Counted from the stretch's first letter, positions 44,322 through 54,350 are shown. The stretch: DNA of 64,000 nucleotides from Chitinophagaceae bacterium UBA1930 (GCA_002337145.1 DDFK01000002.1:372001-436000); one strand, 5' to 3'. The notes: generated from the letters alone by a model not told the origin. Numbers and translations: made by a program.

Positions 44322-45473
44322 ATGAAAGAAAGAAAGAAAATCGTTTTCCTTACAGGTACAAGAGCCGATTTTGGTAAGCTCAAATCATTGATTGAAATTA
44401 CCAGGAATGCCCAGGACTTTGAAGTGCACATTTTTGCGACGGGTATGCATATGGATCTGAAATTTGGCTTTACCGTAAAGGAAATTGAAAAATGCGGATA
44501 CGATAATATCTATAAATACATCAATCAAGACAATGAGTCGTTAATGGATATAACACTTGCAAGAACAATAGATGGTTTTGCAAAATATGTGCATTTGATA
44601 CAACCTGATTTGATTGTGATACATGGTGATAGGGTAGAAGCCTTGGCTGGTGCAACTGTTGGGGCATTAAACAATATCCTTGTTGCACATATTGAAGGAG
44701 GCGAGCTAAGTGGAACAGTAGACGAACTGATACGCCACTCCGTTTCCAAATTAAGCCATACGCATTTTGTGGCCAACGAAGAAGCCAAGACAAGGCTGAT
44801 GCAAATGGGTGAACTGAGAAGCAACATACATGTGATTGGCTCGCCTGATATGGATGTGATGTTGAGCAACACATTACCATCTTGGAATGAAGTAAAAGAA
44901 AGCTACGAAATTGGATTCAATGAGTTTGCCATCTCTATGTTCCATCCGGTAACAACCGAGTTTAACGATATGGATGCGTATGCCGATGAGTACATCAAAG
45001 CATTGGAAGAAAGCAATTTGAATTATATAGTCATTTACCCTAATAATGACAAAGGCTCCCATTTTATTTTGGAAAAAATGAAACGCTTACAGGATAATCC
45101 CAGATTCAGGATTTTTCCTTCGGTACGCTTTGAAGCATTTCTGGTGATGATGAAACATGCACAATTGATTGTAGGCAATTCAAGTGCCGGTATACGTGAA
45201 GCCCCTTACTACGGCATTGCCACAGTGAACGTAGGTACCAGGCAAAATGGTAGGACACACAATCCCAACATCATCCACACCACCTACAATAAAGTGGATA
45301 TTTTGAGCGGCCTGGCAAAAGCAAGAGATATGGCACTTCAACCACATCATTTATTTGGTGACGGTAAAAGTGATGAACAATTTTTTACAATAATCAGTAA
45401 CCCGGCTTTTTGGAATACATCCAAGCAAAAAGTATTCAGGGACCGAAGCCTGTCTTCCATTGAACATGCATAA
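44322..45473 (+). CDS. neuC: UDP-N-acetylglucosamine 2-epimerase (hydrolysing; NeuC/LegG family)
   Basis: A 383-residue enzyme that converts a UDP-HexNAc into a free 2-epimer for the NeuB-type synthase. Signatures are KIVFLTGTRADFGKLKSLIE, PDLIVIHGDRVEALAGATVG, HIEGGELSGTVDELIRHSVS, and the UDP-binding VGNSSAGIREAPYYGIATV. Its substrate could be UDP-GlcNAc (sialic acid) or UDP-diacetylbacillosamine (legionaminic acid); the window has no LegB/LegC-type genes to decide this. A 77-nt gap to the next gene has no recognisable element. Confidence 0.9.
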   Translation: MKERKKIVFLTGTRADFGKLKSLIEITRNAQDFEVHIFATGMHMDLKFGFTVKEIEKCGYDNIYKYINQDNESLMDITLARTIDGFAKYVHLIQPDLIVIHGDRVEALAGATVGALNNILVAHIEGGELSGTVDELIRHSVSKLSHTHFVANEEAKTRLMQMGELRSNIHVIGSPDMDVMLSNTLPSWNEVKESYEIGFNEFAISMFHPVTTEFNDMDAYADEYIKALEESNLNYIVIYPNNDKGSHFILEKMKRLQDNPRFRIFPSVRFEAFLVMMKHAQLIVGNSSAGIREAPYYGIATVNVGTRQNGRTHNPNIIHTTYNKVDILSGLAKARDMALQPHHLFGDGKSDEQFFTIISNPAFWNTSKQKVFRDRSLSSIEHA

Positions 45474-45550
45474 GGATGAAGCTGAGTGAATACTGTAGTA
45501 ATGGGCTTGTATGCCATTGCCAATATATACTTCTTATTTCGTAAAAGAGA

Positions 45551-46948
45551 ATGTCAACAAAAAAGCGTGTACTGATTCCCATAGTTGGTCAGGGTTCCAT
45601 ACAACATATTATCCGCACGGGTATCTTGAAAGGTATGCAACAATTCTGCGTGCCTGTTGTAGCAATGGCATGGCAACAGGACGACTTGATAAACGAGTTA
45701 AAAAATGATGGCTTTGAAGTGTACATCATGCCTCCCTATAAAATGGATGCAAATTATGAATCCATAAAAAGCAAGATCAACCACTGGTACCTGAACTTTA
45801 GTTTAAAGACACCTGGTTTTGAACTTGAGAAAAAATTCAGGCAAACTTATAGTTCATCAACAACAAGCCGTTTGGCACGCTTGCATAAATTCTACCTCAC
45901 CAATTTAATCCGCTTCAACAAAGCCATCGTAAAAAAATGGAAAGCCATTGAAGAAGCAATGATGAAGGAGAGTGATGTGTATAGGCAATATGCAAAATGG
46001 TTAACGGACCTGAAGATTGACAGCATATTTACAGTAACCCCATTTTTAAGTGAGGTTAATTTAGTGGGCCGTATATTGAAGGAAAGGGGCAATAAAATCA
46101 TCGCATCCATACACTCCTTCGACAACGTTACAAAACGCAGCTGGCAGCAAACTGTATTTGATTGCTACCTGGTATGGAATAGATACAATCAACAAGAATT
46201 GTTAAGGGTGTATGGTAATCAGCTTGCTGAAAATGATATAAAAGTAATTGGGGCACCACAGTTTGATTTTCATTTTAATAGCTACTTCCTTTTGCAAAAA
46301 GAAGAATGGCTGTCAAAATTCGGTATACCGGCCAATAAAAAAATAATACTGTATGCTGGCGGTGCAGGAGCTTTTTTCCCAATGGAAGTACAGTATGCCA
46401 TATACATCAAACAGCTTATTGAATCTGGCGATTTACAAAATACGGTCTTATTGGTAAGGCACCACCCATTGGATAAGCCGGAACGCTGGTTGAAACATAT
46501 TGGACAAAGCGGGCATGTTTTTTTTGAAACACCTCAACAAGGCACCCAGAAACTGGACTATGCAAATGTTACCGTCAAAGACATTCAAGGGCTGATGAGC
46601 ACATTAGCATATACGGATGTACATATCAGCTTCTGCTCCACCATTACTGTGGATGGTTCGGCATTTGGGAAACCACAGATAGGGGTTTACTATGATGAAT
46701 CGCAACCAGCCGATCAACAGGTGCTAAGGAATATTTACAAGCAAGAGCATTACCTGCCTATAATCAACAATAATGGAATCAGTCTTGCAAAAGATAGGGA
46801 ACAGCTTAAACGGTTATTGACAGATGCCTTGGAACATCCGGAAAATTATACTACTCAAACAGGCAACTGTTTAAGGGAGATTATTACATACAATGATGGT
46901 AAATCTGCAGAAAGGGCCTTACAGAATCTTAAAATATTTTTCTCTTAA
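45551..46948 (+). CDS. Putative GT-B-fold glycosyltransferase, family not recognised
   Basis: A 465-residue soluble protein. The N terminus (KKRVLIPIVGQGSIQHIIRT, GILKGMQQF) has a Rossmann-like start of a GT-B domain. The C-terminal half has KKIILYAGGAGAFFPME and NTVLLVRHHPLDKPERWL, then DVHISFCSTITVDGSAFGKP, which resembles the donor site of UDP-sugar or CDP-glycerol transferases. I cannot name the family. It is followed, overlapping by one base, by a GT4 gene. The role as a glycosyltransferase follows from fold features and context. Confidence 0.6.
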   Translation: MSTKKRVLIPIVGQGSIQHIIRTGILKGMQQFCVPVVAMAWQQDDLINELKNDGFEVYIMPPYKMDANYESIKSKINHWYLNFSLKTPGFELEKKFRQTYSSSTTSRLARLHKFYLTNLIRFNKAIVKKWKAIEEAMMKESDVYRQYAKWLTDLKIDSIFTVTPFLSEVNLVGRILKERGNKIIASIHSFDNVTKRSWQQTVFDCYLVWNRYNQQELLRVYGNQLAENDIKVIGAPQFDFHFNSYFLLQKEEWLSKFGIPANKKIILYAGGAGAFFPMEVQYAIYIKQLIESGDLQNTVLLVRHHPLDKPERWLKHIGQSGHVFFETPQQGTQKLDYANVTVKDIQGLMSTLAYTDVHISFCSTITVDGSAFGKPQIGVYYDESQPADQQVLRNIYKQEHYLPIINNNGISLAKDREQLKRLLTDALEHPENYTTQTGNCLREIITYNDGKSAERALQNLKIFFS

Positions 46949-48198
46949 TGAAGATACTGCATGTAGTGTCCAACTACTATCCAGCACATGGTGGCCCACA
47001 ATATACCATGAAGCATCTTTCGGAAAAGATGGTTGATTGGTATAAGGATGATGTGACTGTTGCAACAAGCAACTCCTTGTATGGCCCCGAACAAAAAGTA
47101 TTCAAAAAAATAGAGCCGGTTAATGAAATAGTAAATGGTGTCAATGTTTTTCGCTTCCCCGTTATAAGATGGCATTACCAGGCAATAGAATTTGCAAGCA
47201 GGGTATATAGGAAAATATTTAAGCAACCGTTGCCACACCGCATCCGAAAAAAGCGATGGGAAATGGATGCACCATTGATTGATAAAATGATGAACGATTT
47301 TAATGGTGATGTAATTATGGCTACCACCATTAACTATATGTTTTCCGATTATCCTTTGTGGCGATTCAGCAAAAAGAACCCGAAGCCATTTATTTTATAT
47401 GGGGCACTTCACCTGCATATAAACTGGCCTAAAGATTCACCAATTATCAACAGGGCAAGAATCTGTGACTGTTATATTGCAAACACCAATTATGAGAGAC
47501 AAAGGGTAATAGCGTATGGCGTGGATCCAAATAAGGTTGTTACAATAGGTACAGGCATAGCAATTGAAGATATGCACTGCAACCCTGAACAGGTAACAGC
47601 TTTCAGGAACCAACATGGCATACAGCCAACGGATATATTGATTGGACATATTGGCCGTTTATCTGAAGGTAAAGGGGCAGGCATATTGCTGGATGCATTT
47701 ATTGAATTGTATAAGACTAACAAGAACATAAAATTATTGCTTGCTGGCACGGTTACGGAATATGTGGACGAACTGAAACGGAAAATTGAACAAGAAAATC
47801 TACCGGTGATCCTTCTCACAAACTTTAGTGATGAGGAAAAAAAAATATTGTTCAATGCATTGGACATTTTTGTGTTGGCATCCAAAGGAGAGTCTTTTGG
47901 GGTTGTTTTCCTTGAAGCATGGGCCTGCAAAAAACCGGTTATAGGAACAGATATGGGAGCAGTTGCATCGCTTTTGGAAGAAGGTGTTGACAGTTATTTA
48001 TTTGAGGCAGGCAATGCTTTGTCTTTAAGCAACAAGTTACAGGTACTGGTTAATGATGGGGCCCTTAGGAATTCTTTTGGAAAAGCAGGAAATATAAAAG
48101 TGCAACAGAACTATACATGGCCGGTTATTGTTGAAAGATACAGGCAGGCCTATCAATTAGGTATCGAAAACTTTAACCAGAGCCGTAAAGGGGCATAG
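46948..48198 (+). CDS. Glycosyltransferase family 4
   Basis: A 416-residue GT-B glycosyltransferase. The N-terminal MKILHVVSNYYPAHGGPQYT is typical for GT4. The donor-binding part has IGHIGRLSEGKGAGILLDAF and ASKGESFGVVFLEAWACKKP, where the two Glu residues around FG are catalytic/donor-binding. It adds one sugar to the lipid-linked glycan on the cytoplasmic side of the membrane. It is clearly paralogous to the next gene (both contain FLEAWACKKPV and similar N termini), which suggests a tandem duplication. Confidence 0.9.
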   Translation: MKILHVVSNYYPAHGGPQYTMKHLSEKMVDWYKDDVTVATSNSLYGPEQKVFKKIEPVNEIVNGVNVFRFPVIRWHYQAIEFASRVYRKIFKQPLPHRIRKKRWEMDAPLIDKMMNDFNGDVIMATTINYMFSDYPLWRFSKKNPKPFILYGALHLHINWPKDSPIINRARICDCYIANTNYERQRVIAYGVDPNKVVTIGTGIAIEDMHCNPEQVTAFRNQHGIQPTDILIGHIGRLSEGKGAGILLDAFIELYKTNKNIKLLLAGTVTEYVDELKRKIEQENLPVILLTNFSDEEKKILFNALDIFVLASKGESFGVVFLEAWACKKPVIGTDMGAVASLLEEGVDSYLFEAGNALSLSNKLQVLVNDGALRNSFGKAGNIKVQQNYTWPVIVERYRQAYQLGIENFNQSRKGA

Positions 48199-48207
48199 TT
48201 ATTCATA

Positions 48208-49452
48208 ATGAAAATTCTACATGTAGTCCAGAACTATAGCCCTTCTGTTGGTGGTACGCAATGGCTTTTTCAATGTGTATCAGAAAGGTTGGTAAGCGAT
48301 TTTGGCGATGAAGTTACTGTGTTTACGACCGACTCATATTATGGGCCACATAAGAAAGTAGCCAAGAAAATTCCATTAAATAAAGAAACAATCAATGGCG
48401 TGCAGGTGAAACGCTTTTCTTTTTATAATTTTTATTATCAATGGATAGACGTTATTACTCGGTTATGCACTAAGTTAAAATTATCGGTAAATGAAGGTAT
48501 TGCAAGATATAGGGTTGGGCCATGGTCACCAACATTGAAGAAGGAATTGCAGCATGCCAAATTTGATGTTGTATGTGGCTCATCTTCTCACTATCTATAT
48601 ATGACTTATCCGTTATGGAGAAATAATAAAGGCATACCCAAGCCATTTATATTTATGGGTGCCTTGCATTTAAAGGAAGAACGGAAAGATGACTTTATTC
48701 CTAAAAAGATATTGCAGGCAATCAATGCTTCAGAGTTTTATATTGCAAACACTGTTTTTGAAAAGGACAGATTGGTTGAGTATGGTGTGGATGTGGACAA
48801 AATAAAAGTTGTGGGTTGTGGAATAGATATTGAGAAATTCGAATTGAGGACAGAAAATAATTTTAAAAAGGAACTGGGTGCTGGTGATAAAATTGTAATA
48901 GGCTTCTTTGGCAGACAAGAAAAAACAAAAGGCATACCCATGTTACTGGAAGCTTTTGAAAAATTGGCTCAACAATATGATAACATTGTACTGCTGATTG
49001 CAGGTGGAGCAACACTTTATACAGAAGAAATCAAAACAAAAGTCGCATCGTTTAATGAAGATATAAGAAAGCGGTGCACGATAGTGACAGGTGTAGATGA
49101 AGGTAAAAAAGTTGAAATATATAATACCATCGACATTTTTGTTTCAACTTCCGATGCGGAATCTTTTGGCATTGTTTTCCTGGAAGCGTGGGCTTGCAAA
49201 AAACCCGTTGTTGGTGCACGAACAGGGGCTGTATCTTCTGTAATTGATGATGGGGTAGACGGTTTACTGGTAAGCCCGGGTGTTACAGAAAACTTGGTTA
49301 CACAGCTACAAAGTTTAATTGCAGATAGAAACATGCGTATCAGAATGGGCGAAGCTGGTTTCAATAAAGTAAAGGAAAAATATACTTGGTCAATCATTGT
49401 TTCCAAGTACAGAAATATTTATCAAGAAGCAATCAATAAATTTTATGTTTAG
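48208..49452 (+). CDS. Glycosyltransferase family 4 (paralogue of the preceding gene)
   Basis: A 414-residue GT4 enzyme beginning MKILHVVQNYSPSVGGTQWL. The donor half reads VIGFFGRQEKTKGIPMLLEA and TSDAESFGIVFLEAWACKKP. The acceptor domain differs from its neighbour more than the donor domain does, so the two probably add different or sequential sugars. It begins 9 nt after the previous stop. Its end overlaps the methyltransferase start by 8 nt. Confidence 0.9.
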   Translation: MKILHVVQNYSPSVGGTQWLFQCVSERLVSDFGDEVTVFTTDSYYGPHKKVAKKIPLNKETINGVQVKRFSFYNFYYQWIDVITRLCTKLKLSVNEGIARYRVGPWSPTLKKELQHAKFDVVCGSSSHYLYMTYPLWRNNKGIPKPFIFMGALHLKEERKDDFIPKKILQAINASEFYIANTVFEKDRLVEYGVDVDKIKVVGCGIDIEKFELRTENNFKKELGAGDKIVIGFFGRQEKTKGIPMLLEAFEKLAQQYDNIVLLIAGGATLYTEEIKTKVASFNEDIRKRCTIVTGVDEGKKVEIYNTIDIFVSTSDAESFGIVFLEAWACKKPVVGARTGAVSSVIDDGVDGLLVSPGVTENLVTQLQSLIADRNMRIRMGEAGFNKVKEKYTWSIIVSKYRNIYQEAINKFYV

Positions 49453-50062
49453 AGAAGAATCGGTTTGGATAAAAGAAAGCCTTGCGAAAATCAAGCCTTC
49501 TGCTGGCAATAATAAAGTTGCCAATCTCGGATCTTCTAGCGAAGAACTAAGAAAAGTATTTCAGCCACATATACACAACAATATCATACAGCCTTTAATG
49601 GATACCGGTTGGGATATTGTGCATGTGGATTTTAAAGATGACGTAGGCGTGGATGTAGTTGCAGACCTTACGAACAAGGATTTTGGCAATGATATGAAAG
49701 ACTCCTTTGCATTGACGATTTGCACAAATATGTTGGAGCATGTGCTGGATATTCCACTAGTAGTAAATAACCTTTTTAAAGTAACTGCACATGGGGGTTA
49801 TATTTTATTGACTGTACCTTATAAATATAGAATACACCACGACCCTATAGATAATGGTTTTAGACCAAACCCTGATGAAATTGCAGCACTTTTCAATGCA
49901 ACTGAAATTGAAATTGTAGACAAGAAAGTAATTGTAATACAAGAGAAATATTATTACCCCATTAAGAAATCAAAATATCCCATTTGGGGCTACAGGGAAA
50001 TCATAAAATACCACTTAGGAAAGAAATATAAAGTATCGGGTATCTTGCTTAAAAAAAAATAG
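49445..50062 (+). CDS. Class I SAM-dependent methyltransferase (type 11-like)
   Basis: A 205-residue protein. The SAM-binding fold shows KVANLGSSSEELRKVFQ in place of the usual DxGxG loop, then VDFKDDVGVDVVADLTN and ALTICTNMLEHVLDIPLVV, the NMLEHV motif of type 11 methyltransferases, and GGYILLTVPYKYRIHHDP. The first glycine motif is weak, so activity is not certain. The ATG at 49445 is chosen; the frame is open 48 nt further upstream within the GT4 gene. It may methylate a sugar of the glycan. Confidence 0.78.
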   Translation: MFREESVWIKESLAKIKPSAGNNKVANLGSSSEELRKVFQPHIHNNIIQPLMDTGWDIVHVDFKDDVGVDVVADLTNKDFGNDMKDSFALTICTNMLEHVLDIPLVVNNLFKVTAHGGYILLTVPYKYRIHHDPIDNGFRPNPDEIAALFNATEIEIVDKKVIVIQEKYYYPIKKSKYPIWGYREIIKYHLGKKYKVSGILLKKK

Positions 50063-50093
50063 GTTTAACTGCTACACACGAACGCAGTCTTTT

Positions 50094-51299
50094 ATGAAGT
50101 TATTTCTGCTTAAAATAATTATTAAGATAAACAATTTTATCTGCAACCTCTTTTCGGTGGATGATATGAGGAATGGCCAAACAAGCAATAGATACGCTAC
50201 AAATACTTTAACACCTGCCACTTTTTTTAAGGAAAAAGCACACTTATATCATTACAACAAAAACTACAAACCTCAATGGATAGATATATTCGAGAATGGC
50301 TTTACCATTCCGGAAGTATATTATGTTCAGTTTAATAAATGCTATTTAATAGGTAGGGGATTGTTGTTGAATGCGAACAAAAGGATATTCCTGGAATCAG
50401 CCTTCTTTCAACGTGAATACTTGAATAAGCTAAGAGTGGGGCATTTGCTCATTAAGAATATTTTCAGTTCACCCAAAAAGGAACTGAACAATATCATCCC
50501 ATTGATGAATAGGTTAAGCAATAACTATTTTCACTGGACAGCAGAAAGCCTTACACGTATTGCTTTGCTAATAAAATATGCTCCTGGCTTTAAAGACAAG
50601 TATACCATTGTAATTAATGCGGATGCACCTGTTTTTGTTACGGATTCACTTCAATACATTATAGGATGGCCGTTTGACAAAATAATCAGGACGGGAAAAA
50701 ACGATGTGGCTAAAGTGGAGAACTGTATTATGATCAGCTATCCTGCATTAAGGGATAAGTCCACATCTATGTATTACGCATACCCTTCTTCTGTTTTCAC
50801 AACGTTGAATCACTTTGCTTTTCAGAATATCGGTTCAAAAAATGAGCAATCACTTACACATTTTATTGTCAGCAGGGCCAATGCTAATGGTAGGAACTTG
50901 ATCAACGAAAATCAGGTATTGAATCGTTTGTCAATGATGCCATTGACTACTGTCCATCTTGAAAAGATGAGCTTTTTGGAGCAGGTGAAATTATTCCAAC
51001 ATGCCAAATTGATTATTGCACCACATGGTGCTGGACTTACAAACCTGGTTTATTGTAATAAAGATGCGGTTGTGATAGAATTGTTTCCAATAGGTAGGGG
51101 CATTAATCAAACTTCAATGTACTATCAAATATCCAAAGCCATTGGCCTTAGGTACCATATACTGATGGTTAAACCGGAAAATGCAAAAGAAGATATGATA
51201 GCAGATGATGCATTGATAACCGAAATAGAGAACATCTGTATCGATTATAAATTGATGGAACCTGACAGTAAAAAAATCAAGGAAACACTGTCCAGTTAA
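50094..51299 (+). CDS. Glycosyltransferase family 61 (DUF563)
   Basis: A 401-residue protein with a GT61 core. NRLSNNYFHWTAESLTRIAL is the conserved N-terminal block, and IIAPHGAGLTNLVYCNKDAV is the diagnostic HGAG motif. The N terminus is hydrophobic (MKLFLLKIIIKINNFICNLF) and may be a weak membrane anchor. GT61 transfers xylose or GlcNAc in eukaryotes; bacterial members sit in polysaccharide clusters with unknown donors. It is 13 nt before the asparagine synthase. Confidence 0.87.
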   Translation: MKLFLLKIIIKINNFICNLFSVDDMRNGQTSNRYATNTLTPATFFKEKAHLYHYNKNYKPQWIDIFENGFTIPEVYYVQFNKCYLIGRGLLLNANKRIFLESAFFQREYLNKLRVGHLLIKNIFSSPKKELNNIIPLMNRLSNNYFHWTAESLTRIALLIKYAPGFKDKYTIVINADAPVFVTDSLQYIIGWPFDKIIRTGKNDVAKVENCIMISYPALRDKSTSMYYAYPSSVFTTLNHFAFQNIGSKNEQSLTHFIVSRANANGRNLINENQVLNRLSMMPLTTVHLEKMSFLEQVKLFQHAKLIIAPHGAGLTNLVYCNKDAVVIELFPIGRGINQTSMYYQISKAIGLRYHILMVKPENAKEDMIADDALITEIENICIDYKLMEPDSKKIKETLSS

Positions 51300-51312
51300 A
51301 CGATAAAAAATT

Positions 51313-53172
51313 ATGTGCGGAATAACCGGGGTTTACGAGTTCAAAAAATCAAATGTCAACCAGGCGAAATATATTGATTGGGCATTGGATACCATGCACC
51401 ATAGGGGCCCCGATTCAAATGGATACTGGACAAACGAAAGGAATTACCATACTGGCTTTGTCAGGTTGGCAATACGCGACCTGAGTGCCGTAGGCAACCA
51501 ACCCATGCACTCGGCCTGTGGAAGGTATGTGCTGGTATTCAATGGAGAAATATACAATACGGACCTATACAAGCAAAGCCTTGTAAATACAGGTGTTTCA
51601 TTTATTTCTACTGCAGATACCGAAGTGCTTTTATATGGCCTTATTCAATGGGGCTCAGACATATTGAAAACCTTAAATGGAATATTCGCTTTTGCTTTTT
51701 ACGACAAAGAAAAAAATGAATTGTTACTGGCAAGGGACAGGATGGGCATAAAGCCATTGTATATTGGGTACAGTAACGAAGGCATAGTTTATAGCTCGCA
51801 ATACGACCATGTCATTAACCATCCATTCTGTGCTGCAAACGAAATTGATAACGAAGCGGTAAGCCTATACCTTTCTCTGGGCTATGTACCTGATGGTAAA
51901 GGAATGATCAACAACACACAACTGTTGCCTCATGGACATTTTGTAACAGTGAACAACCATGGTTGGCAACTACATGAATACTATCAATATCCAGCGGAGC
52001 AACAGCAAAACGATAAGAAAATAGGAGATGTACTGGAACAATGTGTACATCAACAACTGATAAGCGATGTGCCTTTGGGAACTTTTATGAGTGGCGGTAC
52101 GGATAGTACATTGGTAACATACGAAGCAACAAAAAAACACAGGATAAAATCCTTTACCATTGGTGTAGACGACAAGCATCTCGATGAAACGGATGATGCA
52201 GCGGCATTTGCCAAGTTCTTCAATACGGAACATTTTACGCATCATGTAAATGAAGCAGCACTGCTTTCGTTGATTGATAAAAATACAAAAGCATACAGCG
52301 AACCCTTTGCAGATTTTTCTTCTATACCAACCTTGGCCATAGCAGAATTTGCACGTAAACAAGTAACCGTGGCTTTAAGTGGCGATGGTGGCGATGAACT
52401 GTTCTGGGGCTATCCACGCAATAGAAGAGTGATAGACCACACCAAATTATTGCAACAGCCAAGGGCCTTGAAATACTTGAAGTTTTTAAAAGAAAGGGCA
52501 TTGCGTCAATCAAAAACAGTTTCGCAAAGGCATTTAAAAGCAGACAACATTGTTGATTATTATTACCAGAGCCTGTTTATTGCAGGTTCCTCTTCCTTTG
52601 CAAAAAATATATTGTCCAACCCACAAATGCCAACACCTTTCTTCTTACAACAGGCATTAAATAAAACAATGGACTACAACAATGCAGATGCAGTAATGAA
52701 TATTACCCGCAAGCTTGAAATGGATTTGCACCTGCAACGTATATTGATTAAAGTAGACAGGGCCAGCATGTATAACAGCCTAGAAGTACGTGTGCCTTTA
52801 TTGGATAATGACATGCTCGACTACAGCACTGGCGTTTCCTACAAGGAATGTATAAAACAAAACCAGGGCAAGATGAACCTAAAAGAACTGCTTGCCCCTA
52901 TAACCAATAAAGACTTGGTGTATAAGACAAAAAAAGGTTTTGACATACCCATGCGTATATGGCTCAATAAGCAATTGAGTAAAGATGTGGAAGAAAAACT
53001 GATGAACATGCCCCGTCACCTAGCAGTGCATTTTGACAGGCAGGGAATACAAAAAATGCTCAAGGAACACAAAACGTATGTCAACGATATGACTTGGTTA
53101 ATCTGGGCAATGTACACATTGGTTAATTGGGATGCTTATCATAGGTCTGGCAACAAAAAAAATCTATTTTGA
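51313..53172 (+). CDS. asnB: Asparagine synthase-like glutamine amidotransferase (first copy)
   Basis: A 619-residue AsnB-type enzyme. The class II glutaminase domain starts MCGITGVYEFKK, with Cys2 as the nucleophile, then MHHRGPDSNG and FNGEIYN. The synthase domain has FMSGGTDSTLVTYEA (PP-loop) and VALSGDGGDELFWGYPRNRR. In glycan clusters such proteins commonly amidate a uronic or related acid rather than make free asparagine. A second, diverged copy lies at 60036. It overlaps the next gene by 4 nt. Confidence 0.88.
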   Translation: MCGITGVYEFKKSNVNQAKYIDWALDTMHHRGPDSNGYWTNERNYHTGFVRLAIRDLSAVGNQPMHSACGRYVLVFNGEIYNTDLYKQSLVNTGVSFISTADTEVLLYGLIQWGSDILKTLNGIFAFAFYDKEKNELLLARDRMGIKPLYIGYSNEGIVYSSQYDHVINHPFCAANEIDNEAVSLYLSLGYVPDGKGMINNTQLLPHGHFVTVNNHGWQLHEYYQYPAEQQQNDKKIGDVLEQCVHQQLISDVPLGTFMSGGTDSTLVTYEATKKHRIKSFTIGVDDKHLDETDDAAAFAKFFNTEHFTHHVNEAALLSLIDKNTKAYSEPFADFSSIPTLAIAEFARKQVTVALSGDGGDELFWGYPRNRRVIDHTKLLQQPRALKYLKFLKERALRQSKTVSQRHLKADNIVDYYYQSLFIAGSSSFAKNILSNPQMPTPFFLQQALNKTMDYNNADAVMNITRKLEMDLHLQRILIKVDRASMYNSLEVRVPLLDNDMLDYSTGVSYKECIKQNQGKMNLKELLAPITNKDLVYKTKKGFDIPMRIWLNKQLSKDVEEKLMNMPRHLAVHFDRQGIQKMLKEHKTYVNDMTWLIWAMYTLVNWDAYHRSGNKKNLF

Positions 53173-54350
53173 AAATAGCAATCATCGCAAATAGTTTCCC
53201 CGAATTCAGCGAAACGTTTATCATCAACAAAGTTATCTTCCTGGCACAGGCTGGTAACGATGTTACAGTGGTAAGCTTGAATGGTGGTGGCAACCGGGCC
53301 CTTCATAAACTCTACGGTTTTAATGCCATGAAAGGTGTAAGCATTGTGAATGTACAACTGCCTAAGTCAGTAACTTCATTATTGGGCTTCACGATAAAAC
53401 ACCCACTCATTACTGCAACAGCATTCTCAATGAACAGGAAACAATGGTTTGCAGCAATCCGTAAGAAAGTGTTGCTGGGTATATTGAACAACAGGAATTT
53501 TGATATTGTACATTTTGAATATTCGGGCATTGCTGCCAGCTCATTGAATATATTGCCATCACTACAGGCAAAATTGGTTGTTAGCTGCCGCGGATCTGCA
53601 GAAAAAGTGAAACCGCTTACGGAGCCTGAACGTATCGACAAACTGAAACAGGTCTTTGCCCTTGTAAACGGCATACATTGCGTAAGCGAGGATATGAAAC
53701 AGACCATTGCCCCTTACTGTACAGACATTTCCAAAGCATTTGTAAACCGCCCCGCTATTGATGCTTCATTTTTTACACCACCCGAAAAAAGGGTTGACAA
53801 CAATATGGTAAATATTCTTACCATTGGTAGGTTCACTTTTCAAAAAGGGTACCTACTTGGATTGATGGCCATAAAGATATTGGTCAATAAAGGATGCCCT
53901 TTTGTTTGGAATATTATTGGCGATGGGCCACAGATGGAAGAACTGGTTTTCCATATCCATACATTGCAGTTAAGGGACCATGTAAAACTATTGGGCAAAA
54001 AGAATAAGAATGAAGTGAATGAACTGCTTGCCACCTCCGATATATTTTTCTTAAGTAGTGTTTATGAAGGCATACCCAATGTTGTGCTTGAAGCAATGGC
54101 AATGGAACTGCCGGTTGTTACTACAAAATGTGGTGGCGTTGATGAAGTGATTGACCACGCTAAAGATGGCTTCATTGCCGGGCTGTACGATGTTGAAACA
54201 CTCGCCCTTTTATTGGAACAGTTAATTGGCAATAAAGAACTTCGTATCCAAATTGGCAAACAAGCAAGAAAGAAGATACTGGATGAATACACCCTGCAAC
54301 GGCAGGTAGATGTTTTTCAAAAAGAATACCGGCACATCTTAGCTTCCTAA
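53169..54350 (+). CDS. Glycosyltransferase family 4
   Basis: A 393-residue GT4 enzyme. It starts MKIAIIANSFPEFSETFIIN, the common opening of GT4 transferases. The donor half has ILTIGRFTFQKGYLLGLMAI and SSVYEGIPNVVLEAMAMELP. The start codon is TTG, overlapping the asnB stop; no ATG precedes the conserved motif. It adds a sugar on the cytoplasmic side. The acceptor and donor are unknown. Confidence 0.9.
   Translation: MKIAIIANSFPEFSETFIINKVIFLAQAGNDVTVVSLNGGGNRALHKLYGFNAMKGVSIVNVQLPKSVTSLLGFTIKHPLITATAFSMNRKQWFAAIRKKVLLGILNNRNFDIVHFEYSGIAASSLNILPSLQAKLVVSCRGSAEKVKPLTEPERIDKLKQVFALVNGIHCVSEDMKQTIAPYCTDISKAFVNRPAIDASFFTPPEKRVDNNMVNILTIGRFTFQKGYLLGLMAIKILVNKGCPFVWNIIGDGPQMEELVFHIHTLQLRDHVKLLGKKNKNEVNELLATSDIFFLSSVYEGIPNVVLEAMAMELPVVTTKCGGVDEVIDHAKDGFIAGLYDVETLALLLEQLIGNKELRIQIGKQARKKILDEYTLQRQVDVFQKEYRHILAS

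Noticed and set aside
45511..45708. Small open frame before the GT-B-like gene
   Set aside because: It overlaps the start of the gene at 45551 in another frame and has no support of its own.
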